Source of the DNA: an uncultured Clostridium sp.
GTDB taxonomy: Bacteria > Bacillota > Clostridia > Clostridiales > Clostridiaceae
Length of the DNA stretch: 64,000 bases
Direction: 5' to 3'
NCBI RefSeq assembly: GCF_937920395.1
Contig: NZ_CALEVF010000037.1
Coordinates: 1 to 64,000, forward strand
In this document: in pieces, positions 55,017 through 63,212 of the stretch
Layout: each line of letters opens with the position of its first letter
Position numbering within the stretch: the stretch's first letter is position 1
Program-made: the position numbers and the translations under genes
The notes under the pieces: model-generated
The model's database searches: none
The model's input: the letters and a program-made list of their open reading frames with translations, nothing else
What the model was told of the DNA's origin: nothing

Positions 55017-55157
55017 AGTGCAATATCACATATTATGTGTATTGTTTTTTAATATAATATCTATCCCTTTAAATGTTCCAGAGAGATCATAAGGATAAAG
55101 ATAGCAATACTATTATGTAATTATAGTATGCCTTTACCTTTTGGTGAAGGCTTTTTT
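55017..55157 (+). promoter_or_regulatory. PyrR-controlled transcription attenuator
   Basis: The leader holds a PyrR binding loop, GTTCCAGAGAGATC (55075-55088), closed by a stem between TATC-ATCC (about 55060-55068) and GGAT-AGATA (about 55094-55104); this is the anti-antiterminator. Downstream is a strong terminator: GCCTTTACC (55130-55138) with GGTGAAGGC (55143-55151) and six T. With high UMP, PyrR binds and stabilises the first hairpin, so the terminator forms and pyrR-uraA are turned off. Confidence 0.9.
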
Positions 55158-55174
55158 ATATTAAATCCATATAA

Positions 55175-55738
<564 letters not shown>

Positions 55739-55742
55739 TTTT

Positions 55743-55880
55743 ATGAAAGATACCGCAGCTTCACAAAAGATGACTAGCTTCGCAGGTGATGACTACAGTT
55801 TTACAAAAGATGATTACAGGACCGCAGGTGATGACTACAGCACCGCAGGTGATGACTACAGCACTGCAGGTGATGACTAA
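55743..55880 (+). repeat. 21-bp tandem repeat with an open 45-codon frame
   Basis: Between pyrR and uraA, a 21-bp unit GATGACTACAGCACCGCAGG (+T) recurs, with about three clean copies and two or three diverged ones. Because the period is 7 codons, a frame from ATG 55743 to TAA 55878 stays open and would give a 45-residue peptide with repeats DDYSTAG, ending DDYSTAGDDYSTAGDD. No ribosome binding site precedes it (only AGTTTT), so translation would depend on coupling to pyrR, whose stop is 4 bases upstream. Either a small repeat peptide or a non-coding spacer repeat is possible. Confidence 0.55.
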
Positions 55881-55923
55881 TCTTTTAATATAGTCCGCGA
55901 GACTAAAAAGGAGGAACTAACTA

Positions 55924-57207
55924 ATGAAAGATTTTATAGATGTTGATGAAAAGTTACCTATTTTAAAGACTATCCCTTTAAGTTTCCAGCACTTATTTGC
56001 TATGGTGGGGGCAACTATACTTGTACCTATGCTTACAGGTCTTAGTCCCTCAATTGCACTGTTTTGTAGTGGTGTGGGAACACTATTATATATATTGTGT
56101 ACAAAGGCTAGGCTTCCGGCATATGTAGGTTCATCTTTTGCTTTTATAGGACCAATGGGTGTTGCTACAAAGGCATATGGACAAAGTTCAATGCTTTCTG
56201 GAATTATAGCTGCTGGGCTTGTATATGTAATTGTAGCTCTAATTATTAAATGTATTGGGATTAAATGGTTAGATAGAATGCTTCCGCCAGTTGTTGTAGC
56301 TTCAGTTGTAATTGTAATTGGCCTAAGTCTTGCAAGTGGTGCAATAAATTGGTCAGGGCTAAATTCAACATTTACGGATCCTGGACTTGAAGGCGTAGCT
56401 AGATCTACATGGATATTTATATCAATGACAACTTTAGGTGTAGCAATAGTGGGGACTATGTATTTTAAAGGATTTTTCGGAGTAGTACCTATTTTAATTG
56501 CGATGGTAGTTGGTTATATACTGTCCATATTATTTGGAGTAATTCCACATGAAGTTCTAAAGGAAATAGCATCAGCAAAATTATTTAAATTGCCGAGTTT
56601 TGTTTTACCGACATTTAACATAAATGCTATTATGCTTATGGCTCCAATAGCTTTTGTAACACTTGCAGAACATATTGGACATGTATATGTTACAAGTAAT
56701 GTTTGTGGTCGCAATTTTACAAAAGATCCAGGGCTTCATAGATCAATACTTGGAGATGGTATTGCTACAATGTTTGCTGGATTTGTAGGGGGACCACCTA
56801 ACACTACGTATGGTGAGAATATAGGCGTTATGGCAATCACAAAAGTTTATAGTGTTTGGGTAATTGGCGGTGCGGCAATCATTGCAATTGTATTATCATT
56901 TATAGGGCCTGTAGCTATAGTTATAGGTAATATTCCATTACCTGTAATTGGTGGAGTGAGTGTAATGTTATTTGGAATAATAGCATCCTCTGGTTTTAGA
57001 ATCTTTGTAGAAGATAAGGTTGATTTTAGTAAAAAGAGAAACCTAGTCATTTCTTCAGTTATAATAGTTTTAGGAGTAGGTGGAGGGGGAATTAATTTCA
57101 ACTTTGCAGGCGCACAAGTACAAATAGCAGGTGTTGCACTTGCAACTTTGGTTGGTATAGTATTAAATTTAGTTTTACCTCAAACAAGCAAGTCGGGAGA
57201 GAATTAA
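55924..57207 (+). CDS. uraA: Uracil permease (NCS2 family)
   Basis: Proton-coupled uracil importer of the UraA/PyrP type; 427 residues with about 14 membrane segments. Conserved features: PLSFQHLFAMVGATILVPML, FAFIGPMGVA, the HIGHVYVTS segment with the substrate Glu in LAEHIGH, and GGPPNTTYGENIGVMAITKV. AAGGAGG precedes the ATG. It probably shares the PyrR-controlled transcript of pyrR. Confidence 0.95.
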   Translation: MKDFIDVDEKLPILKTIPLSFQHLFAMVGATILVPMLTGLSPSIALFCSGVGTLLYILCTKARLPAYVGSSFAFIGPMGVATKAYGQSSMLSGIIAAGLVYVIVALIIKCIGIKWLDRMLPPVVVASVVIVIGLSLASGAINWSGLNSTFTDPGLEGVARSTWIFISMTTLGVAIVGTMYFKGFFGVVPILIAMVVGYILSILFGVIPHEVLKEIASAKLFKLPSFVLPTFNINAIMLMAPIAFVTLAEHIGHVYVTSNVCGRNFTKDPGLHRSILGDGIATMFAGFVGGPPNTTYGENIGVMAITKVYSVWVIGGAAIIAIVLSFIGPVAIVIGNIPLPVIGGVSVMLFGIIASSGFRIFVEDKVDFSKKRNLVISSVIIVLGVGGGGINFNFAGAQVQIAGVALATLVGIVLNLVLPQTSKSGEN

Positions 57208-57221
57208 GAAAATCATAATAT

Positions 57222-57256
57222 GTAGTGTCAGACTAGTTCTGGCACTTTTGTTTTTT
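57222..57256 (+). terminator. Terminator of pyrR-uraA
   Basis: GTGTCAGA (57225-57232) pairs with TCTGGCAC (57238-57245, one G-U pair), followed by TTTTGTTTTTT. Confidence 0.88.
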
Positions 57257-57413
57257 CAAAGAACGGTTAATATAAAAATTATAGACAATAATAGCAAATA
57301 GAGATATTATAATATGAGTGATACAAGTTAAAAGGGACATTGAAATAAATAAAAGTTATTATAATATTTATTTAAATATTCCTAAGGAAAAGAAGAAATG
57401 GGAGAGATAATAT

Positions 57414-58553
57414 ATGACATATACTTTAATAGCCACTACAACCTTTGGGTTAGAAGCAGTTACAGCTAAAGAACTAAAGGCACTAGGGTACGAGGATTTA
57501 ATAGTTGAAAATGGAAGAGTCATGTTTGAAGGGGATGAAATGGATATTGCTATATGCAATATTTGGTTAAGAACTGCAGAGAGACTTTTTATAAAAATGG
57601 CTGAATTTAATGCATTGTCTTTTGAAGAATTATTTCAAGGTACAAAAGCTGTTGAGTGGGGTAATTTAATACCAGAAGATGGCAACATGCATATCGTAGG
57701 TAAATCTGTAAAGTCACAACTACATAGTGTTCCAGATTGTCAGAGTATAGTAAAAAAAGCAGTAGTAGAATCTATGAAGAAAAAATATGATAAAGAATGG
57801 TTTACAGAAGAGGGACCGGTCTATAAGATTGAGGTTTCAGTTTTAAGAGATGTTGTAACTTTATCAATAGATACTTCAGGTGTTGGATTGCATAAGAGAG
57901 GGTATAGAGAATATGCTGGTGAGGCACCACTTAAGGAGACGCTAGCTGCTGCCCTTGTCTTAATAAGTAAATGGGATAGCACAAGAGTACTTGCTGATCC
58001 TCTTTGTGGTTCAGGAACTATAGCAATAGAAGCAGCACTTATAGCAAAAAATATGGCGCCAGGAGTAAATAGAGAATTTGTATCAGAAAATTGGCCAAGT
58101 ATGGATAAAGATATTTGGGAGCAAGTACGCGTAGGTGCAAAACGAACTATAAATTCTAATCCAGTTGAAATATTAGCTTCAGATATAGATAGAAGACTAA
58201 TTAAGACAGCAATAGATAATGCAGAAAAAGCTGGTGTTAAGGAATTTATTAAATTTCAGAAGATACCAATGCAGGAGTTTGCCTCAAGGCAAAAGTATGG
58301 AGTTATAATAACAAATCCACCATACGGAGAAAGACTAGGCGAGGTTGAGGAAGTAAAGAGACTTCATATTGATCTTGGTGCTATGTATTCAAGATTAAAT
58401 GAATGGTCTTGCTTTGTTATAACAGCTAATCGTGATTTTCAAAAGGATTTTGGAAAGAAAGCAGATAAAAATAGAAAATTATATAATGGAAGATTGTTAT
58501 GTTACTATTACCAATATATAAAAGAAATACCTAGGAAAAAGAAGGAAGACTAG
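57414..58553 (+). CDS. THUMP-domain RNA methyltransferase (RlmL/YpsC-like)
   Basis: A 379-residue SAM-dependent methyltransferase. The N-terminal ferredoxin-like and THUMP domain covers residues 1-155 (TTFGLEAVTAKELKALGYED); the Rossmann part has ADPLCGSGTIAIEAALIAKN and catalytic NPPY at 301-304 (TNPPYGERLGEVEE), which indicates N-methylation of a guanine in rRNA (m2G). It corresponds to the N-terminal half of E. coli RlmL, as in B. subtilis YpsC. The 206 bases before it hold the uraA terminator. Confidence 0.93.
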   Translation: MTYTLIATTTFGLEAVTAKELKALGYEDLIVENGRVMFEGDEMDIAICNIWLRTAERLFIKMAEFNALSFEELFQGTKAVEWGNLIPEDGNMHIVGKSVKSQLHSVPDCQSIVKKAVVESMKKKYDKEWFTEEGPVYKIEVSVLRDVVTLSIDTSGVGLHKRGYREYAGEAPLKETLAAALVLISKWDSTRVLADPLCGSGTIAIEAALIAKNMAPGVNREFVSENWPSMDKDIWEQVRVGAKRTINSNPVEILASDIDRRLIKTAIDNAEKAGVKEFIKFQKIPMQEFASRQKYGVIITNPPYGERLGEVEEVKRLHIDLGAMYSRLNEWSCFVITANRDFQKDFGKKADKNRKLYNGRLLCYYYQYIKEIPRKKKED

Positions 58554-58556
58554 AGA

Positions 58557-58851
58557 ATTATAGACTTTCTCCTACGTGACTTGAAATAAGAGCTTGAAAT
58601 GTGAAATTCAATTAAGAAATTCTAGTGTTTTGTTCATGGAAAATTCACTATCGCTCACACTCGACGTCCTGTCTCGGGTTCGCTAGCCTGGGCCTCTGGG
58701 TAGGTCTCTGGGGGACATAACAATTATTAATTGTCATGCATCCTGTCAGGCTTACGAGAATTTTCCATTTACAAAACAAGAATTTCTAAATTAAATTTCA
58801 ATTTTTTCTGCTCTTCTTATTTCAAGTCACTTCCGAAGAAAGTCATAATAT
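58557..58851. repeat. Long inverted-repeat element, copy 1
   Basis: Two arms of about 90 bases (58557-58646 and 58758-58851) are near-complementary along their length; they share blocks such as GTGACTTGAAATAAG, AGAAATTCT and ATGGAAAATTC. The centre is GC-richer (CGGGTTCGCTAGCCTG, AGGCTTACGAG) and holds an extra segment of about 47 bases (58691-58737) with its own palindrome AACAATTATTAATTGT. A homologous element in the opposite orientation lies at 59999-60235 without that segment. No open frame. It resembles a miniature inverted-repeat (MITE-like) element or a long structured RNA. Confidence 0.8.
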
Positions 58852-58980
58852 TATGTATGTCTTAGAGGGAGGTCAAGGGATAAGGAAGAGATATCCGACT
58901 GTTGGAATGGTATGAGGAGTTTTCAATAAAGATAAGACTGGGGGTATATGTATAATATACTCTTTGTCTTATCTTTTTTC
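58852..58980 (+). other. Intergenic transcript-like segment with orphan terminator
   Basis: After the inverted-repeat element comes a purine-rich stretch (58860-58926) with a possible hairpin GGATA...TATCC (about 58879-58897), then a strong terminator: AAAGATAAGAC (58928-58938) with GTCTTATCTTT (58966-58976) and TTTTTT, with an inner stem GGTATAT/ATATACT. No gene ends here. A 20-codon frame from ATG 58853 is too short to trust. It may be a small RNA or a decayed gene end. From 58981 to 59186 I see only AT-rich sequence. Confidence 0.45.
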
Positions 58981-59186
58981 TATTTTGGTAAATGAATTAG
59001 AAACTATTTATATATTTTGAAGAAATAAATTACCAATATTTAATAAAAAAATGCTGGATTTCATTTAGTTAAATGGTACAATCTATTTATAAGTTGTTCT
59101 GTAATCGTAATAAATATCAAAGTAAAGGTTATTTACAAAATATTAAGCATTAATTTAAATGAATTTTATAAGTTATGGAGGTTATT

Positions 59187-59783
59187 ATGACAATTAGAGA
59201 GAAAATGAAAAATGGTATGTTGTATATAGATGCTGGAGAGGGTCTTGAAGAGGAACGTACAAGGTGTAAAGAGTTATTATATGAGTATAATCACACACAT
59301 CCAAGTGAAGAAATAAAAATGAAAGATTTGCTAAAAAAATTATTGGGCGATATGGGTGAGAATATTTGGATTGAACCACCAGTTCATATGGCGTATGGTA
59401 CAAACGTGCATATTGGTGACTATTTTTATGCTAATTTCAATTTGGTAATTGTAGATGATGTTGATGTTTATATAGGTAAGCATGTAATGATAGCACCTAA
59501 TGTTACAATAACACCAACAGGACATCCTGTTGACTCAATTCTTCGCAGACCAGGTAATCAATTTTCAATTCCAGTAAGAATTGGTAACGATGTATGGATT
59601 GGCTCTAATGTAGTGATTTTACCAGGCATCACTATTGGGAATAATTCTGTTATAGGTGCTGGAAGTGTTGTTACTCATGATATTCCTGAAAATGTAATTG
59701 CTGTAGGAAATCCATGTCATGTTTTAAGAACTATAGATGAACGTGATAAAGAATATTATTATAAAAACAGAAGGGTTGAATGA
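59187..59783 (+). CDS. Sugar O-acetyltransferase (maltose/galactoside acetyltransferase family)
   Basis: A 198-residue left-handed beta-helix acetyltransferase that moves acetyl from acetyl-CoA to a sugar hydroxyl. The N-terminal Mac domain (MKNGMLYIDAGEGLEEERTR) is followed by hexapeptide repeats and motifs TPTGHPVDS (catalytic His), GNDVWIGSNVVILPGITIGN and SVIGAGSVVTHDIPENVIAV. The ATG at 59187 follows GGAGG. It is a lone gene bracketed by two inverted-repeat elements of one family, which may reflect movement or local duplication. Confidence 0.93.
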   Translation: MTIREKMKNGMLYIDAGEGLEEERTRCKELLYEYNHTHPSEEIKMKDLLKKLLGDMGENIWIEPPVHMAYGTNVHIGDYFYANFNLVIVDDVDVYIGKHVMIAPNVTITPTGHPVDSILRRPGNQFSIPVRIGNDVWIGSNVVILPGITIGNNSVIGAGSVVTHDIPENVIAVGNPCHVLRTIDERDKEYYYKNRRVE

Positions 59784-59998
59784 TTCTTATTTATCAACAA
59801 ATCTGATGTTGAATTTATAGATGTGGGTATTATTATATTAAGCATATATGGATATCCTGAATGTAGCACAATATCAATTGATGTTGTTTACCACATATGC
59901 AGCCTAACGGCTAAAAGATTTTTTTGTGGGGATTATTGAGAGCTATTATTTTTTCTTTCTGCCATCGTTTATATATATTTAAATACTGCATAATAGTA
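59784..59998. other. Intergenic region after the acetyltransferase gene
   Basis: No gene is visible. ACAATATCAATTGATGTTGT (59868-59887) is a near-perfect 20-bp palindrome. Further on, a short hairpin AGCC-TAAC-GGCT (59901-59912) followed by AAAAGATTTTTTT is a plausible weak terminator of the acetyltransferase gene. Confidence 0.45.
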
Positions 59999-60235
59999 TG
60001 AGATTTCTCCTAAGTTGCTTACAATAAGTAGCGAAAAAACATTGAAATTCAATTTATAAATTCTTATTTTTCCAATAAAAAATTCTCGTAAGCCTGCTAG
60101 GATGGCAGGCTAGCGAACCTGAGCCAGGAAGGCGAATGTGAGTGATAGAGAATTTTATATTTGAAAAAAATTAGAATTTGTTAATAGAATTTCACGATTT
60201 AAGTTCTTATTTTAAGTAACGCCAGGAGAACTTTC
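59999..60235. repeat. Long inverted-repeat element, copy 2 (opposite orientation)
   Basis: Left arm about 59999-60087 and right arm about 60148-60235 are imperfectly complementary along about 88 bases, sharing TCTCCT ends, GAAATTC and AAAATTCTC blocks. The centre (AAGCCTGCTAGGATGGCAGG, then CTAGCGAACCTGAG) is the reverse complement of the centre of copy 1, minus its 47-base extra segment. The element ends 9 bases before the rqcH stop codon, where it may also serve as a 3' end structure. Confidence 0.8.
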
Positions 60236-60244
60236 ACACACATT

Positions 60245-61978
60245 TTATTCTATTCGTTTTAAAGTACTTTCAACAGGAGTTATATATATAGTTTTATTTG
60301 TTGTGTAAATAACCATTCCAGGTTTTGCTCCTGAGGGTTTCTTTACATTCCTTACTTGCGTATAATCCACCGGCACACTTGAAGAATTTTTGGACTTACT
60401 ATAAAATGCTGATAAATTCCCTGCTTCAAGTAGAGTGTTTTCTGGGATATCACCAATGTTTTTAATAATAACATGAGAACCAGGTATATCTTTGGTGTGG
60501 AGCCACATATCGTTTTTATTGGCAAATTTTAAAGTTAAAAGATCATTTTGAATATTATTTCTACCAACATAAATATCAATGCCATCACTTGACATGAAGT
60601 GTCTGGGTTTGGTTGGTTTTACTTTTTTAGTTTTACCGTGTTTTTTTATTTTAATATACTCAGTTTCTACTAGTTCATTTTTAATATCTTCTATTCCACT
60701 ATAGTTATCTACATTTAATATGTTGGTAAAGACTGAATGAAGATATTTTAATTCATTTTCTGTAAGCTTCATTTGAATTAGAGCCATTTCTTCGCCTATT
60801 TTAAATTTATTGTATTTTTTATAATAGTGTTGTACATTTTGTGATGGAGTTTTATGCTCATCAAGTTTGATTTTAATACATTCACCATTGTCACTGTAAT
60901 AATTAACAAGATTTGCAAATTTGTCGCCTTTTTTAAGTGAGTATATATTTGCAGTTAGGAGTTCACCCTGCAATTTATAAGTACCTTTAGTGGAACAGTC
61001 TTTTAAAGTTGCATTAAGTATTCTTATTTTTTTGTCACAACGACTAATGTTTGTATTAACTATTTTTTGAAGGTTAGAGCTTTTAGCGTTTAATCTATCA
61101 TGTTTGTCTTTACGAAAATAAAAAGTTTCGATAAGCTTAGAAGGTGAATCAAATTTTTCTATCTCGTTATCTTTTAGTGAGGTAAGCTCAAAAGAATGAA
61201 AATCTTTTAATACACCATTTTTAGCATAGCTTGCTAAAAATATATTTTCATGCATGTTTTTAAAAAGGTCTGTTGCAAAATTATATATGTTTTTAGCGTT
61301 TTCTAAGTTAAAATCAGTATTTTTAGCGAGGTATCTATACACAAGTTCTGAGGAAAGGTTTGAACTTACGCCTGTGAAAGTACCTGTAAAAAATTTATCA
61401 GTGAATTGTATGTCTTTTGTAGTTATATATTTGTAAAATTCATCATACTCAAAATTAAAAGCATCTAATTTTGTAGAGGCTGGTGGGTAAATGTATTCAA
61501 CACCGGTATATAAAACACGAAAACTATTGACATCTGCGCCAACATGTTTAATGCTATCCATAATTATATTATCACGAGTCCGAACGAGACTGATATTGCT
61601 ATGTCTACCCATTATTTCAATTACTAATGAGTACATACTATCAAAGCCTAATTCGTCACTGCTTTTAAAGTCAATAACTAGTAACCTATCTGAATTTAGT
61701 TGTTTAACATCTAAGACAGTGGCTGTATTTAAATATTTTCTTAGAACCATGCAAAATATAGGGGCTTGTTTTGGGTTTTCTAGGTTAAAGTCTGTAAAGT
61801 GAATTCTAGGATAATTAGCGCCTGAACTTATTAGCAATTTATGTACTTTCCTATTTTTTTTGAAACTTAGTATGATTTCATCTTTCTCTGGTTGGGTTAC
61901 TTTATCAACTCTACAATCTATGATTACATCTTTTATTTCCTTAATGAGGCTAGATAAAAAAATTCCATCCAATGCCAT
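60245..61978 (-). CDS. rqcH: Ribosome quality control factor RqcH (NFACT protein, Rqc2 homologue)
   Basis: Binds 50S subunits blocked by peptidyl-tRNA and adds C-terminal alanine tails to mark the chain for degradation; 577 residues. NFACT-N domain at 1 to about 270, coiled coil about 275-430, and the NFACT-R (DUF814) domain with SSDGIDIYVGRNNIQND and NDMWLHTKDIPGSHVIIKN. Older names are FbpA or fibronectin-binding protein. Start ATG at 61978 follows AAAGGATGA. Its partner-type protein YlmH (RqcP is the close relative) is encoded at 50478. Confidence 0.95.
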   Translation of the reverse strand: MALDGIFLSSLIKEIKDVIIDCRVDKVTQPEKDEIILSFKKNRKVHKLLISSGANYPRIHFTDFNLENPKQAPIFCMVLRKYLNTATVLDVKQLNSDRLLVIDFKSSDELGFDSMYSLVIEIMGRHSNISLVRTRDNIIMDSIKHVGADVNSFRVLYTGVEYIYPPASTKLDAFNFEYDEFYKYITTKDIQFTDKFFTGTFTGVSSNLSSELVYRYLAKNTDFNLENAKNIYNFATDLFKNMHENIFLASYAKNGVLKDFHSFELTSLKDNEIEKFDSPSKLIETFYFRKDKHDRLNAKSSNLQKIVNTNISRCDKKIRILNATLKDCSTKGTYKLQGELLTANIYSLKKGDKFANLVNYYSDNGECIKIKLDEHKTPSQNVQHYYKKYNKFKIGEEMALIQMKLTENELKYLHSVFTNILNVDNYSGIEDIKNELVETEYIKIKKHGKTKKVKPTKPRHFMSSDGIDIYVGRNNIQNDLLTLKFANKNDMWLHTKDIPGSHVIIKNIGDIPENTLLEAGNLSAFYSKSKNSSSVPVDYTQVRNVKKPSGAKPGMVIYTTNKTIYITPVESTLKRIE

Positions 61979-62040
61979 ATATATATCATCCTTTCAGTTT
62001 GTTTTATCATTATAATTTTTATTTATGCTTTGTAAATAAT

Positions 62041-62076
62041 ACAATATATTATATACTGTTATATATAATATATTGT
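62041..62076. promoter_or_regulatory. Perfect 15-bp inverted repeat between rqcH and dapF
   Basis: ACAATATATTATATA (62041-62055) is followed by CTGTTA and TATATAATATATTGT (62062-62076). It lies in the 255-base region between divergent genes, 63 bases from the rqcH start. Symmetric arms this long are unlikely by chance even in AT-rich DNA; an operator or a cruciform-forming site is possible. Confidence 0.45.
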
Positions 62077-62233
62077 TCTTTAGATAAACTTCACATCACG
62101 CTTAACATTTAATAATATTAAAATATTAGATATTTATGTATAAGCGAAATATTAGATAAACTACTAATAATAGTATACCATTAAAGAAAATTAATGAAAA
62201 GTCACGGTATATGAATATAAAAGGAGGAGTTAT

Positions 62234-63064
62234 ATGGAAATTTTAAATTTTACTAAAATGCAGGGAACAGGAAATGACTTTATTGTTATTGAAGATTTAG
62301 ATGAAAAATATAATGATCTAGGAGTGCTGGCTAAAAAACTTTGTAATAGGCATTATGGAATAGGTGCTGATGGAATTTTGGTGGTTAGAAAAAGTACTAT
62401 AGCAGATATTCGGATGATAATAATGAATGCTGATGGGTCTTATGCTTCTATGTGTGGAAATGGTATTAGATGTTTCGCTAAATATATCTTTGAAAAAAAA
62501 TACATATTAGGGGAAAATATAAAAATCGAAACTGGTGATGGAGTAAAACTTGCAAGTATATCTGTATGTGATGGAGTGTTTAAAGGTGTTACCATAAATA
62601 TGGGAAAATATAATTTTAATCCTATAAGCATCCCAGCTTTATCATCTGTCGAAATAATAAATAAGAAGTTAAACACTAATAATAGGGACTATTATATTAC
62701 ATCATTACTTATGGGAGTACCACATACCGTTGTTTTTGGAAAACTCCAAGATTATGACGTTAGTACGGGGAAATTTATTGAGAATAACTGTCTATTTCCA
62801 CAAAAGACAAATGTAAACTTTTGTGAAATTGTGGATAAAAACATGATAAAAGTTAAGACTTGGGAAAGGGGAGCAGGACCAACTCTTGCATGCGGTACTG
62901 GTAGTTGTGCAGCAGTGGTAGCATCAAATAGACTTGGATATACCGAGGCAAAAGTCAAAGTTCAAGTTCCTGGTGGAATGCTTAATATAGAAATTGTTAA
63001 TGGAGAGGTTCTAATGGAAGGGCCAGCAGAAAATGTTTTCAAAGGGCAATTTCCAATAAGTTAA
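62234..63064 (+). CDS. dapF: Diaminopimelate epimerase DapF
   Basis: Converts LL-DAP to meso-DAP for lysine and peptidoglycan; 276 residues. The two catalytic cysteines lie in SMCGNGIRCFAKY and TLACGTGSCAAVVAS. The N-terminus NFTKMQGTGNDFIVIEDLD is the family start. AAGGAGGAG precedes the ATG. It supplies the residue MurE is expected to add. Confidence 0.97.
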   Translation: MEILNFTKMQGTGNDFIVIEDLDEKYNDLGVLAKKLCNRHYGIGADGILVVRKSTIADIRMIIMNADGSYASMCGNGIRCFAKYIFEKKYILGENIKIETGDGVKLASISVCDGVFKGVTINMGKYNFNPISIPALSSVEIINKKLNTNNRDYYITSLLMGVPHTVVFGKLQDYDVSTGKFIENNCLFPQKTNVNFCEIVDKNMIKVKTWERGAGPTLACGTGSCAAVVASNRLGYTEAKVKVQVPGGMLNIEIVNGEVLMEGPAENVFKGQFPIS

Positions 63065-63071
63065 ATTATAT

Positions 63072-63109
63072 ACAACTGTCTATTTAAAAATAGTACAGTT
63101 GTTTTTTTT
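63072..63109 (+). terminator. Terminator of dapF
   Basis: ACAACTGT (63072-63079) pairs with ACAGTTGT (63095-63102), with an inner TATTT/AAATA stem, followed by seven T. Confidence 0.92.
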
Positions 63110-63149
63110 ATGGAAATTATTTCTGCATAAGTGAATATAATTTCTGAAA

Positions 63150-63177
63150 TTGACAATGCTTACAAATAGGATATCCT
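63150..63177 (+). promoter_or_regulatory. Candidate promoter of the PilB/GspE-type gene
   Basis: A perfect TTGACA (63150-63155) is followed by a 16-base spacer and TATCCT (63172-63177, 4/6). It lies 36 bases before the start codon. Confidence 0.45.
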
Positions 63178-63212
63178 TTATAAATTTTACGTATCAAGAG
63201 AGGTAAAATACC

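Noticed and set aside
55743..55880. CRISPR array reading of the 21-bp repeats
   Set aside because: The units are contiguous without unique spacers, and no cas genes are nearby.
58557..60235. Composite insertion sequence around the acetyltransferase gene
   Set aside because: No transposase frame, complete or broken, is visible in either flanking element, and no clear target-site duplication can be seen. I keep them only as inverted-repeat elements of unknown nature.
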